Origin: JBCBSZ01 sp039185015
Lineage (GTDB): Bacteria > Actinomycetota > Acidimicrobiia > Acidimicrobiales > Poriferisodalaceae
NCBI GenBank assembly: GCA_039185015.1
Contig: JBCDAU010000023.1
Span: 1-64,000, forward strand
DNA: 64,000 nt
Reading direction: 5' to 3'
Part shown: in pieces, positions 8,423 through 16,757 of the stretch
Position numbering within the stretch: the first letter of the stretch is position 1
Layout of the letters: every line of letters starts with the position of its first letter
Made by a program: the position numbers and the translations under genes
Notes under the pieces: generated by a model
What the model was told of the DNA's origin: nothing
What the model saw: only the letters and a program-made list of their open reading frames with translations
Databases searched by the model: none

Positions 8423-9918
8423 TCGATCTCGTCCTCGGACGGCGTCAGGTCCTCTCCGGCCTCGTGTGGGTGATCACCGGACTCGCCCTGTTGACCGCCG
8501 GGGTCGGGATCGCGGCGTCGGCTGCCGTGGAGGCGGTCGATGGCGGCGACGAGCTCGTCGATCTGCTCTGGCCCGCCCTGGTGGCGTTCATCCTCGGCGG
8601 CGTGCTGCTGCGCATCTCGGCGTTCCCCGGCCGGGTGTCGACGGTCGGAGCGTTCGCCGCTGTGGCCTGGTCGTGGGTGGCGGTGTCGATCGTCGGCGCG
8701 GTCCCGTTCCTGTCCACCGGCACGCTGCCCGTCTGGTACGACGCGCTGTTCGAGTCGGTCTCGGGCTTCACGTGCAGCGGATCGACCGTCCTGACCGACA
8801 TCGAGGGCCAGGGCGCCGGGATCCTCTTCTGGCGATCGATGACGCAGTGGCTCGGCGGGATGGGCCTCGTCGTGCTGGCCGTCGCCGTGTTCCCGCTGCT
8901 GCGCGTGGGTGGTCTGGAGCTCATCAGCGCCGAGGCGCCTGGCCCCGAGACCGATCGGCTCTCGCCGCGCATCCGTGACACGGCCAAGCTGCTGTGGCAG
9001 GTCTACTTCGGCCTGACGGTGCTGGTGACGGTGGCTCTCCTCGTGGTCGGCATGGACCTCTTCGACGCCGTCACGCACGCGTTCGCCGCGGCCTCGACCG
9101 GCGGGTTCTCACCTCGGAGCTCGTCGATCGGCACCTACGACTCGGTGGCCATCGAGGTCGTGATCATCATCGCGATGATCATCGGCGGGGCGAGCTTCAC
9201 GCTCCACTACCGCGCCGTCCAGGGAGACCTGGGGGTCTACCGCCGGGTGAGCGAGGCCCGGCTGTACCTCCAGGTGCTCGTCGGCGCCACGGCCCTGCTC
9301 ACGGTGCTGCTGCTCGTCGACGGCGTCGAGGACGGTGTCGGAGGAGCGCTGCGGTCGGCGGCGTTCAACGCGGCCACGATCGTCAGCTCGTGCGGCTTCG
9401 GCACCGACGACTTCACGACGTGGGGGTCGTCGGCGCAGTTCCTGCTGCTCGTCCTCATGGTCCCGGCCGGCATGACGGGCTCGACGTCCGGTGGGATGAA
9501 GCTGCTGCGACTCCAGGTGCTCGTGCGGCACGCGCTCCGCGAGGTCGTCCGGAGTCGCCATCCTCAGGCCGTCGTGCCGGTGCGGCTCGGCAACCAGCCC
9601 GTCGCCGAGGACGTCGTCAGCCGGGTGGTCGGCTTCGCGGTGATCTACGCCACCTCGATCCTGTTCGGCGGCGTGCTCGTCACCGCCCTCGGCGTCGACC
9701 TCGTGACCGGCTTCTCCGGTGCCGTGTCCGCCATCGGCAACATCGGTCCGGCGCTGGGTGAGGCCGGCCCGGCGAGCACCTTCCTCGAGTATCCCGCCCC
9801 GGCCCGCGGCGCGCTCATGGCGTTGATGCTGCTCGGTCGGCTCGAGCTGTTCGCCGTGCTCTACATGTTCGCCGGCATCGCCCGTGCGCTGCCGCGACGC
9901 CGGCTCACCGAGCGCTGA
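8419..9918 (+). CDS. trkH: Trk potassium uptake channel subunit TrkH
   Basis: 499-residue TrkH channel subunit with all four pore-loop glycines: TCSGSTV (Gly121), ASTGGFSPR, SSCGFGTDD and SAIGNIGPALG. MLLGRLEL in the last helix carries the conserved arginine. It is translationally coupled to the upstream paralogue (ATGA overlap). Its 3' end overlaps the convergent reductase-like gene by 14 bases (9905-9918), leaving no room for a separate terminator. It is expected to work with TrkA as an inner-membrane K+ uptake system. Confidence 0.92.
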   Translation: MIDLVLGRRQVLSGLVWVITGLALLTAGVGIAASAAVEAVDGGDELVDLLWPALVAFILGGVLLRISAFPGRVSTVGAFAAVAWSWVAVSIVGAVPFLSTGTLPVWYDALFESVSGFTCSGSTVLTDIEGQGAGILFWRSMTQWLGGMGLVVLAVAVFPLLRVGGLELISAEAPGPETDRLSPRIRDTAKLLWQVYFGLTVLVTVALLVVGMDLFDAVTHAFAAASTGGFSPRSSSIGTYDSVAIEVVIIIAMIIGGASFTLHYRAVQGDLGVYRRVSEARLYLQVLVGATALLTVLLLVDGVEDGVGGALRSAAFNAATIVSSCGFGTDDFTTWGSSAQFLLLVLMVPAGMTGSTSGGMKLLRLQVLVRHALREVVRSRHPQAVVPVRLGNQPVAEDVVSRVVGFAVIYATSILFGGVLVTALGVDLVTGFSGAVSAIGNIGPALGEAGPASTFLEYPAPARGALMALMLLGRLELFAVLYMFAGIARALPRRRLTER

Positions 9919-10723
9919 GCGCCTCACGCAACGAACGGGGGCGGAGCCCGAGGGTCTCTGCGAGCGACGAGTCGAGCCGCACGTCCGCCGGGCGGCCGGC
10001 GTCGGCCGGCAGCGGACCGATGGTGAGATCGGCCGGCTCCACGCCCGCAGCCGAACTCAGCAGCCGCCCGAGCTCGGCCCGGTCGAGCGCGTCGGGTCCG
10101 CCGAGGTGGAGGTAGCCGGTGCGGTCACCATCGGCCAGCTCGACCAGGGCGGCGGCGATGTCGTCGGTCATCGTGGGACAGCGGATCTCGTCGGTGAACA
10201 GCGTGGCGTCGCCGCGGGCCGCCGCCCGGACGAGCTCGACCTGGGGTCCGCCGTCGGCATCGACCAACAGCGAGAGCCGCACGATCAACGTCGACGGGCG
10301 TCCGGCCAGCCCCGCTTCGGCCGCCGCCTTGGCCCGGCCGTAGTCCTGGATCGGCGCCGGACGGTCTCCCTCGGCGTAGGGCACGCCGGGGCGGCCCGGG
10401 AACACGACGTCGGTCGAGGTGAACAGGAGCCGGGCGTCGGTGGCGGCGGCGATCGTGGCCGTGCCCGCACGGGTGACCGAATCGGGGCCGTTGTCGCTCT
10501 TGTCGTAGGCCGTGTGGACCACGACCTCGGGGTCGAGGTCCCGCACCATGTCGGCGGTGGCCCGGCGATCGCGCAGATCGACCTCGACGGAACGGACGTC
10601 GGCGGATGGCGTGGACGAGCGGCGGGTCACGGTCACGTCCCAGCCGTTCGCTGCCGCGTCACGGGCGACGCGTCTCCCCAGCTCGCCCGCTCCGCCGGTG
10701 ACGAGCATGCGGCGGACGGTCAC
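9905..10723 (-). CDS. NAD(P)-dependent epimerase/dTDP-4-dehydrorhamnose reductase-like protein
   Basis: 272-residue extended short-chain dehydrogenase of the RmlD-like type. The Rossmann motif VTGGAGELGRRV is at the N-terminus. The acidic dinucleotide signature (SVEVDLRD) and catalytic Tyr-Lys pair (DYGRAKAAAE, preceded by a LLFTSTD serine strand) follow. The substrate is unknown; sugar nucleotides are typical of the family. Its ATG overlaps the stop of the upstream lipoprotein by 4 bases, making it the last gene of the mtrA-mtrB-lpqB-like operon, an unusual companion for a signalling operon. Confidence 0.82.
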   Translation of the reverse strand: MTVRRMLVTGGAGELGRRVARDAAANGWDVTVTRRSSTPSADVRSVEVDLRDRRATADMVRDLDPEVVVHTAYDKSDNGPDSVTRAGTATIAAATDARLLFTSTDVVFPGRPGVPYAEGDRPAPIQDYGRAKAAAEAGLAGRPSTLIVRLSLLVDADGGPQVELVRAAARGDATLFTDEIRCPTMTDDIAAALVELADGDRTGYLHLGGPDALDRAELGRLLSSAAGVEPADLTIGPLPADAGRPADVRLDSSLAETLGLRPRSLREALSAR

Positions 10724-11331
10724 TCGCCCACCACCAGCGCGTTGAAGCCGTCGAAGTCCTGGCGGGTCATGGCCCGTGGGTCGTCGGGAAGCTCGCCCGC
10801 CGAGGTCGGGATCAGCTGCGGTTGCTCCTCGGCATCGAGGAACAGCACGGCATCGAAGCGGGCGGGTGCCGTCACGGTGAACACGATCTGGGCCGCGGCG
10901 AGGCTCCGGTTCTGGCCCTCGAGCGCGTAGAACTCCTCGCTCAACGCCAGACGGAGCACGTTGCCCTCGGCGGTCTCCTCGACCTCGGTGGGCCGCTCGA
11001 TGGCGACCTCGTCGGTGATCAGCGTGCGGAAGCCGGCCTCACGATCGTCGTCGGTGAGGCGCCGCAGCTCGGTGATCATCTGGGTGACGCTGTCGTCGGG
11101 GGCGAGGCGCACCGTCTGGCGCACGAGCTGGGTCTCACCGTCGACGAGGTAGACGGTGAGCGGCACGGGATCGGCGTCGACCGGCGGCTCGGTCGTGGTG
11201 GTCGGCGAGGCCTCGGGAGCCAGCGCATCGGGCAGGCGGTCGGCGGCCAGATCCCGCGGCGTGCCGTCGGTCGGGACGCCGCAGGCCGCGAGCAGACCCA
11301 GCGCGACGAGGAGGAGGGTGAGCCGCCTCAC
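10720..11331 (-). CDS. GerMN-domain lipoprotein, short LpqB-like protein
   Basis: 203-residue predicted lipoprotein. The GTG at 11331 overlaps the kinase stop (GTGA) and gives a clean signal: VRRL, a hydrophobic core and the lipobox LAAC with Cys17. A Thr/Pro-rich linker follows, then a GerMN-type domain of about 110 residues (PLTVYLVDGE, then RLALSEEFYALEGQ). Gene order after a MtrA/MtrB-like pair identifies it with LpqB, the accessory lipoprotein of that system. LpqB proteins are usually about 580 residues with a C-terminal propeller; this one has only the GerMN part. An upstream extension of the frame would destroy the signal peptide. Confidence 0.78.
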   Translation of the reverse strand: MRRLTLLLVALGLLAACGVPTDGTPRDLAADRLPDALAPEASPTTTTEPPVDADPVPLTVYLVDGETQLVRQTVRLAPDDSVTQMITELRRLTDDDREAGFRTLITDEVAIERPTEVEETAEGNVLRLALSEEFYALEGQNRSLAAAQIVFTVTAPARFDAVLFLDAEEQPQLIPTSAGELPDDPRAMTRQDFDGFNALVVGE

Positions 11332-12803
11332 TCGGTCACCACCGGCAGGGCCACGATGAAGCGCGAGCCGCTCTCGCCGTCGGTGCGGGGTTCGACCCAC
11401 ACCTGGCCGCCGTGGAGGCCCACGTGCTCACTGACGAGCGCGAGGCCGAGGCCCGTGCCCCCGCCGGCGCCGCGCTGGCCGGCCGTGGTGCCGCGGGCGA
11501 AGCGCTCGAACACCCGGCCCCGTTCGTCCTCCGGGATGCCGGGGCCGTTGTCCTCGACGACGAAGTGGACCTCCTCGCCCTCCTTGACGACGAGCACCCG
11601 GGTCGCCCCGCCGGCGTAGTAGGCGGCGTTGTCGAGCAGGTTGGCGAGCACCTGGGCGATCCGGCGCTTGTCGACCTCGACGAGGAGGCCCTCGACGTCG
11701 GGGTGGATGACGACCGGAAGATCGCCGTGACCGACCGCGTCGATCGCGGCGGTGAGCATCGCGCCGGGGTCGACGAGATCGCGCCGGATCGCCACGGCGC
11801 CGGCGTCGATCTTGCTGATCTCGAGCAGATCGCCGATGAGTCGCTCGAAGCGGTCGACGTCGTCGGTGAGCAGGTCGAGCGCGTGTTGGCCCCGCTCGCT
11901 CATCTCGTCGCGGCGGCTCTGCATCACGTCGATCGAGGCTCGGAGCGTCATGAGTGGGGAGCGGAGCTCGTGGCTGACGTCGGAGGCGAAGCGGGTGTCA
12001 CGATCGATCCGGTCCTGCAGCGCGGTGGCCATGCCGTTGAAGGACGAGACCAGGGCCTCGAGGTCGGGGTCCTCGACGTCGGCGAGGCGGGTGTCGAGCC
12101 GGCCACCCGCGATGGCGCCGGCCGCAGCGGAGATGTCGCCGAGCGGGCTCAACACCCGTCGGGCGGCCCAGACGCCGAACCCGCCGCCGAGCAACGTGGT
12201 GAAGATGCCGCCGGCCACGAGGCTGAGCCCGAGCAACGACAGCGACGACTGCAGCTCGTCGAGGGGGATGACCTCGAAGTACGCGATGTCGCTCGCCGGG
12301 AGCGGGATCCCGACCGCGAAGAACGTGTCGTCGCCGCTGTCGTAGCGCATCCGCGTGGCCGTGGCCTCGTTGATGACCCGCTGCAGCAGCTGGTCGGGCA
12401 GCTCGCCGGGAACGACGTCCGAACCCGAACCCTGCCACTCGCCGCCGATGTTGAGCAGCTGGGTGCCGCCCGACGGCGAGGCGAGCGAGTTGAGCACGTC
12501 GGCGACCAGCGGGTCGGCGGCCGGCCCGTCGTCGTCGACGCCGGACTCGTCGAGCCCCGTCGGCCCCAGCACCGGCGTCGAGGTGTCGCTGGTGTCGAGG
12601 CTGGCCTGGACGATGACGGCGTTGGCGATCGCCTGGTCGAGCGAGGTGCGTTCACGGGCGTTGACGAGGGTCTGCCGAGCGAGCCCATAGGTCGTGAAGG
12701 CCAGGACGGCGGACAACAGCAGCCCGCCGAGGGCGAAGAAGGCGATGATGCGGACGCGGAGGCGAGTGCTGCGTCTCGTCGCGTTGATCAGCTCGACGGC
12801 CAC
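11328..12803 (-). CDS. mtrB: sensor histidine kinase, MtrB-like
   Basis: 491-residue membrane kinase. TM1 lies around residues 18-38, an extracytoplasmic sensor of about 150 residues follows, and TM2 (around 190-215) leads into a HAMP domain (RRVLSPLGDISAAAGAIAGG). The HisKA box is FASDVSHELRSPLMTLRAS with phospho-acceptor His278. An HATPase domain carries the N, G1 and G2 boxes (LLDNAAYYAGG, EDNGPGIPE, GTGLGLAL). The HisKA box and operon place match MtrB, which partners MtrA to coordinate cell-wall and division functions in actinobacteria. Assignment to MtrB rather than another OmpR-type kinase rests mainly on the adjacent LpqB-like gene. Confidence 0.87.
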   Translation of the reverse strand: MAVELINATRRSTRLRVRIIAFFALGGLLLSAVLAFTTYGLARQTLVNARERTSLDQAIANAVIVQASLDTSDTSTPVLGPTGLDESGVDDDGPAADPLVADVLNSLASPSGGTQLLNIGGEWQGSGSDVVPGELPDQLLQRVINEATATRMRYDSGDDTFFAVGIPLPASDIAYFEVIPLDELQSSLSLLGLSLVAGGIFTTLLGGGFGVWAARRVLSPLGDISAAAGAIAGGRLDTRLADVEDPDLEALVSSFNGMATALQDRIDRDTRFASDVSHELRSPLMTLRASIDVMQSRRDEMSERGQHALDLLTDDVDRFERLIGDLLEISKIDAGAVAIRRDLVDPGAMLTAAIDAVGHGDLPVVIHPDVEGLLVEVDKRRIAQVLANLLDNAAYYAGGATRVLVVKEGEEVHFVVEDNGPGIPEDERGRVFERFARGTTAGQRGAGGGTGLGLALVSEHVGLHGGQVWVEPRTDGESGSRFIVALPVVTE

Positions 12804-12812
12804 GGGGGCGCG

Positions 12813-13493
12813 TCAGGGTTGGAGCTTGTAGCCCATGCCCCGCACGGTGACGACGTGACGCGGGTGGGCGGGGTCGGTCTCGACCTTGGTCCGGAGCCGT
12901 CGGATGTGGACGTCGACCAGACGTCCGTCACCGAAGTAGCCGTACCCCCACACCCGCTCGAGGAGGTCTTCGCGGCTGAACACCTTGCCGGGTGTCGAGG
13001 CGAGCTCGCACAGCAACCGGAACTCGGTCTTGGTCAGGTGGACCTCCTCACCCGCCTTGCGCACGACGCCCTGTTCGGGGGAGACCTCGAGATCGCCGAG
13101 CCGGATGTTGGCCGTCTCGACCTCGGTGGTGCGGATCCGCCGCAGCAGGGCGCGGATCCGAGCCGAGAGCTCCTTGGGCGCGAACGGCTTGGTGAGGTAG
13201 TCGTCCGCACCCGCTTCGAGCCCGGCGACGACGTCGTGGGTGTCGTCGCGCGCGGTCACCATGACGATCGGGACGTCGCTGGCCCGACGGATCGAGCGGC
13301 AGAGCTCGAAGCCGTCCATGCCGGGCAGCATGATGTCGATCAGCACGACGTCGGCCGGGGTGGCGTGGAAGCTCGAGATGGCGTCCTCGCCGTTGCCCGC
13401 CTCCTCGACGGTCCACCCCTCGTCCTCGAGCGCGAGACGGACCGCGGTGCGGATGCGTTCGTCGTCCTCGACCGTCAGGATCCTGGTTCCCAC
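12813..13493 (-). CDS. mtrA: OmpR/PhoB-family response regulator, MtrA-like
   Basis: 226-residue two-domain regulator, close to the usual MtrA length. The receiver has the acidic pair VEDDE, phospho-acceptor Asp53 in LIDIMLPGMDGFELC, the T/S and Lys switch residues (MVTARDD, LTKPFAP). The C-terminal winged helix (LTKTEFRLLCELA through RLRTKVE and VTVRGMGYKL) is of the OmpR type. I take the GTG at 13493 (VGTRILTVEDD); a longer open frame upstream has no family similarity. The kinase follows after 9 bases. A GATGCT element lies 6 bases before this start, so the message may be leaderless. Confidence 0.9.
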   Translation of the reverse strand: MGTRILTVEDDERIRTAVRLALEDEGWTVEEAGNGEDAISSFHATPADVVLIDIMLPGMDGFELCRSIRRASDVPIVMVTARDDTHDVVAGLEAGADDYLTKPFAPKELSARIRALLRRIRTTEVETANIRLGDLEVSPEQGVVRKAGEEVHLTKTEFRLLCELASTPGKVFSREDLLERVWGYGYFGDGRLVDVHIRRLRTKVETDPAHPRHVVTVRGMGYKLQP

Positions 13494-13576
13494 ATCCCTA
13501 GCATCGCAGCGTTCGGGGCCGGAGCGGTGTCTTTCTCGACGTTTTCGTTGCGGTCTGGTTGCGGAGCGTGGTCTCG

Positions 13577-14353
13577 TCAGCCCGTGACCAGGGCGAGGAG
13601 CTCCTCGACCAGGTGCGGTGGGGCGGCCAACGTGAGCTGGTCGGGAGGGCCGCCCGTGGATCCGACGACGACGAGACCGGCCTCGCGGGCGATCAGCGCT
13701 CCTGCGGCTCGGTCCCACTCGTTCAGGCCGATCTCGTAGTAGGCGTCGAGCCGGCCGGCTGCGGCGTAGCAGAGGTCGATCGCCGCCGAACCGAACCGCC
13801 GGATGTCGCGGACGTTGGGGAGGATGCGGGTCAGGGTCTGCGCCTGCTCCGCCCGGAGCTCGCTCCGGTACGAGAAGCCGGTGCCGACGAGGCACTGGGC
13901 CAGCTCGGTCGGCCGGTCCGGTTCGAGCCGGTCGTCACCGACGTGGGCGCTCCCGCCGACGGCGGCGGTGAAGCGGTCGCCGTTGACCGCGTCGAGGACG
14001 GCCCCGGCGACGACCTCGCCGTCGAGCTCGGCCGCGACCGAGACGCAAAAGGGGGGCAGGGCATACAGGTAGTTCACCGTGCCGTCGAGGGGGTCGAGGA
14101 TCCAGCGGACACCGCTCGTGCCCGTGCGGTCGGCGCCCTCCTCGCCGACGACGGCGTCATCGGGTCGTGCGCCGAGCAGCACGTCGAGCAGGACGGCCTC
14201 CGACTCCGCGTCGACCACGGTGACCGGGTCCGTCGGGGACGACTTCGTGTCGGCCTCCAACCGGGTGCCGAGGTGACGACGGTGCACCGAGGCGGCCGCC
14301 TCGGCCGCCTCGATGGCGAGGGTGAGCAGCTCGTCGGGCTGGGGGGCTGACAC
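13577..14353 (-). CDS. inositol monophosphatase family protein
   Basis: 258-residue Mg2+-dependent phosphatase of the IMPase/SuhB/HisN superfamily. The metal-site motifs are in order: VVDAESE, GEEG (residues 70-73), WILDPLDGTVNYLY (DPLDGT 87-92) and C-terminal NEWDRAAGALIAREAG. I chose the GTG at 14353 because a GGAGG sequence lies just upstream; the frame stays open further 5' without family-like sequence. The substrate could be inositol-1-phosphate, histidinol-phosphate or a related phosphate; the sequence alone does not separate these. It is divergent from the PhyH gene. Confidence 0.87.
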   Translation of the reverse strand: MSAPQPDELLTLAIEAAEAAASVHRRHLGTRLEADTKSSPTDPVTVVDAESEAVLLDVLLGARPDDAVVGEEGADRTGTSGVRWILDPLDGTVNYLYALPPFCVSVAAELDGEVVAGAVLDAVNGDRFTAAVGGSAHVGDDRLEPDRPTELAQCLVGTGFSYRSELRAEQAQTLTRILPNVRDIRRFGSAAIDLCYAAAGRLDAYYEIGLNEWDRAAGALIAREAGLVVVGSTGGPPDQLTLAAPPHLVEELLALVTG

Positions 14354-14454
14354 CGGGACTCCTCCGGGACGGCGACCGGTCGCCCGTAGCGTGGCCCACC
14401 CGATCGGGCCCGTCGACCGACATCGGCACCGCACCGGACGGCACACTCGTGGGT

Positions 14455-15288
14455 GTGACCGCTCCGGACCGAAGCCGCGACCGCCGCCAGGGCGACGTCT
14501 ACGTCGTGACCGATGCCGACCGCACAGCGTTCCAACGCGACGGCTACGTCCACCTGCCCGACGTGCTCTCCGCCGACGAGGTCGACGCCATCGACGACGT
14601 CTACGACCGCTTCCTCCGCCGCGAGATCGACGTGCCCGGCAAGGACTTCAACGACATGACCACCGGCGAGCACGGCACCGACCCGTCCGGGTACGCCATC
14701 GTCAACGTGATGGTCCCCCGCCGGTACCTCCCGGAGTGGCAGGGCAACGTCTTCGAGCGCCGGGCAGCCTCCATCGCCGAGCAGCTCTGCGGGCCGGGGA
14801 TGGTGCTCGACTTCGACCAGCTCCTCGCCAAGCAGCCGGGACGGGCCGACGCCGTGTTCGGCTGGCACCAGGACCAGGCGTACTGGATCGAGACCGACGA
14901 CCGCCGGACGGCGACCTGCTGGCTCGCCGTCGAGGACTCGACGCTCGACAACGGCTGCCTGCAGTTCCTCCCGGGCAGCCACCGCGAGCCGATCCGCTCC
15001 CATCGCCCGTTGCACGGCGACCGGGGTACCAGCCACACCCTCGTCACCGACCTGCGCCCCGACGACGTGATCCGGCCGGTGCCGATCCGTCGGGGTGACA
15101 TCACGGTCCACAGCGAGGGAGTGCTGCACGGCTCCGGTGGCAACCGGACGGCGGACTCGTGGCGCCGGGCCTACATCGTCGCCTTCCGCACGGCGTCGAC
15201 GGTCGCCGAGGAACGTCGGCGCGGATTCACCCACTCCCACAACGACGACCCGGACGTCCTCGACGCGGTCGAGGGACTGGAGGAGTAG
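14455..15288 (+). CDS. phytanoyl-CoA dioxygenase (PhyH) family protein
   Basis: 277-residue Fe(II)/2-oxoglutarate-dependent oxygenase. The iron triad is visible as HxD in WHQDQAYW and the distal His in VHSEGVLHGSGGN; QFLPGSHRE is another typical element. It hydroxylates an unknown small substrate. I prefer the GTG at 14455 over 14449 because a CACACT element lies 7 bases before it and no Shine-Dalgarno sequence is present. The homology begins around residue 20 (TAFQRDGYVHLPDVLS), so the start does not affect the domain. No neighbouring gene suggests a pathway. Confidence 0.82.
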   Translation: MTAPDRSRDRRQGDVYVVTDADRTAFQRDGYVHLPDVLSADEVDAIDDVYDRFLRREIDVPGKDFNDMTTGEHGTDPSGYAIVNVMVPRRYLPEWQGNVFERRAASIAEQLCGPGMVLDFDQLLAKQPGRADAVFGWHQDQAYWIETDDRRTATCWLAVEDSTLDNGCLQFLPGSHREPIRSHRPLHGDRGTSHTLVTDLRPDDVIRPVPIRRGDITVHSEGVLHGSGGNRTADSWRRAYIVAFRTASTVAEERRRGFTHSHNDDPDVLDAVEGLEE

Positions 15289-15298
15289 ACCGCCGACC

Positions 15299-15304
15299 TA
15301 GGGT
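15299..15304 (+). promoter_or_regulatory. -10-like box of a leaderless ltaE message
   Basis: TAGGGT followed by 6 bases and then the GTG start at 15311, with no Shine-Dalgarno sequence between. No convincing -35 is seen. Confidence 0.4.
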
Positions 15305-15310
15305 CGAACC

Positions 15311-16321
15311 GTGGACATCACCGTCGATCTCCGGTCCGACACCGTCACCCGGCCCACCGCTGCGATGCGCAAGGCGATGGCCGAGGCCGAGGTCGGCGAC
15401 GACTGCTACGGCGAGGACCCGACCACGCACCGGCTCGAGGCCGTCTTCGCCGAGCGCGTCGGCGTCGAGGACGCCATCTTCGTGCCGTCCGGGACCATGG
15501 CGAACCAGGCGGCGCTGCGAGCCCTCACGACGCCGGGCGACCTCGTCGTGGCCGGTGCCCGGCAGCACGTCGTCCGCTTCGAAGCCGGTGCGGCTGCCCG
15601 GAACGCCGGCGTGCAGTTCCACCTCGTCGACGACGACGACGGCACGATCTCGCCCGAGGACCTCACGTGGGCCATCGAGGCCGGTCGCCACCACCAGCCG
15701 GCCCCCGTGGCCGTGTTCGTCGAGAACACCCATCTCATGGCGGGCGGGGCGATCTGGCCCGTCGACCGGCTCGACGCGATCGGTGCCCGGGGGCTCCCGG
15801 TCCACCTCGACGGCGCCCGCCTGTTCCACGCCGAGGTCGCCTCCGGTACGGCCGCCGCCCGGTTCGTCGCCCCGGTGACGACGGTCTCGTGTTGCCTGTC
15901 GAAGGCGCTCGGCGCGCCGGTCGGCTCCCTGCTCGGCGGACCCGCCGACGTGCTCGATCGGGCGCGGCTCGCCCGCAAGCGGCTCGGAGGCGCGATGCGG
16001 CAGTCCGGCATCCTCGCCGCCGCCGGCATCGTGGCCCTCGACGAGATGGTCGACCGCCTCGCCGACGACCACGCCGCAGCCCGCCGGCTCGCCGACGCCG
16101 TGGTGGAGCGGTGGCCGTCCTCCCGGCTCCGGCCCGAGGACGTCACGACCAACATCGTGATCTTCCGGCACGATCATCCGACCGTGCTGCTCGATCACCT
16201 CGCCGCCCACGGCGTCGCCGCCGGGACGGTCGCGCCGGAGACGATGCGCTTCGTGACCCACGTCGACGTGGATGACGCCGGGATCGACCGGGCCGTCGAA
16301 GCGATCGCCTCCGCCCCCTGA
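15311..16321 (+). CDS. ltaE: low-specificity L-threonine aldolase
   Basis: 336-residue fold-type I PLP enzyme cleaving L-threonine/allo-threonine to glycine and acetaldehyde. N-terminal DLRSDTVTRPTAAMR and EVGDDCYGEDPTT are diagnostic for the family. The cofactor-stacking His region (ARQHVVRFEAG), the aspartate strand (VHLDGARLFHA) and the PLP lysine in CCLSKALGAPVGSLL are all present. Length is normal. It follows the PhyH gene by 22 bases but has its own promoter-like box. Confidence 0.92.
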   Translation: MDITVDLRSDTVTRPTAAMRKAMAEAEVGDDCYGEDPTTHRLEAVFAERVGVEDAIFVPSGTMANQAALRALTTPGDLVVAGARQHVVRFEAGAAARNAGVQFHLVDDDDGTISPEDLTWAIEAGRHHQPAPVAVFVENTHLMAGGAIWPVDRLDAIGARGLPVHLDGARLFHAEVASGTAAARFVAPVTTVSCCLSKALGAPVGSLLGGPADVLDRARLARKRLGGAMRQSGILAAAGIVALDEMVDRLADDHAAARRLADAVVERWPSSRLRPEDVTTNIVIFRHDHPTVLLDHLAAHGVAAGTVAPETMRFVTHVDVDDAGIDRAVEAIASAP

Positions 16322-16337
16322 CGGCCTGAGACGCCGC

Positions 16338-16682
16338 TCAGCGGCGGTCCACTGGCGCCACGTCCTTCCACTCGCTCATCGCTCGGAGCACGAGCACGGC
16401 GACGATGCCGACGCCGACCGCAGCGATCAGCGCGCCGACGATCGCTCCGCCGGCGGCGATGAGCGTGCAGTCGCCGTCGCACTGGAGGTCGGCGACGGCG
16501 TAGCCGATGAGGCCGCCGCAGCAGCCGGCGACGACGACCGCGGCGAAGGCGAGGAAGCGCGCCGCCGTGGACGGGAGGGCGTTGAGGGCGTAGCCGTCGT
16601 CGGCGGCGAGACGGGCCCGCAGCTCGTCGTCGGCTGCGCCGGGCTTCGGCGCGGGGGGCTCGTCTGGCCGGTCGTCGCTCAT
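16338..16682 (-). CDS. hypothetical small membrane protein
   Basis: 114 residues. A Pro/Asp-rich cytoplasmic-type N-terminus of about 40 residues is followed by two hydrophobic helices. Helix 1 is about residues 43-65, with a CCGG motif; helix 2 is about 74-100. A short loop with two cysteines (LQCDGDC) separates them. I recognise no family. It lies convergent with ltaE (16 bases between stops) and divergent from the NUDIX gene. A TACGAT box and a GGAG lie 9 bases or less upstream of the ATG. Confidence 0.6.
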   Translation of the reverse strand: MSDDRPDEPPAPKPGAADDELRARLAADDGYALNALPSTAARFLAFAAVVVAGCCGGLIGYAVADLQCDGDCTLIAAGGAIVGALIAAVGVGIVAVLVLRAMSEWKDVAPVDRR

Positions 16683-16745
16683 CGGATCTCCATCGTATTG
16701 CGATGACCCCGGCGACGGTCAGACCGGGAGGGGGTCGTCCGATGG

Positions 16746-16751
16746 CAGACT
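16746..16751 (+). promoter_or_regulatory. -10-like box before the NUDIX gene
   Basis: CAGACT followed by 6 bases and then the ATG at 16758. It fits the leaderless spacing seen elsewhere in the window, but the first base departs from the TANNNT pattern. Confidence 0.3.
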
Positions 16752-16757
16752 CGACCG

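Noticed and set aside
9905..9918. 14-base convergent overlap of trkH and the reductase-like gene, considered as a sign of misannotation
   Set aside because: Both proteins have complete C-termini; short convergent overlaps are common in compact genomes.
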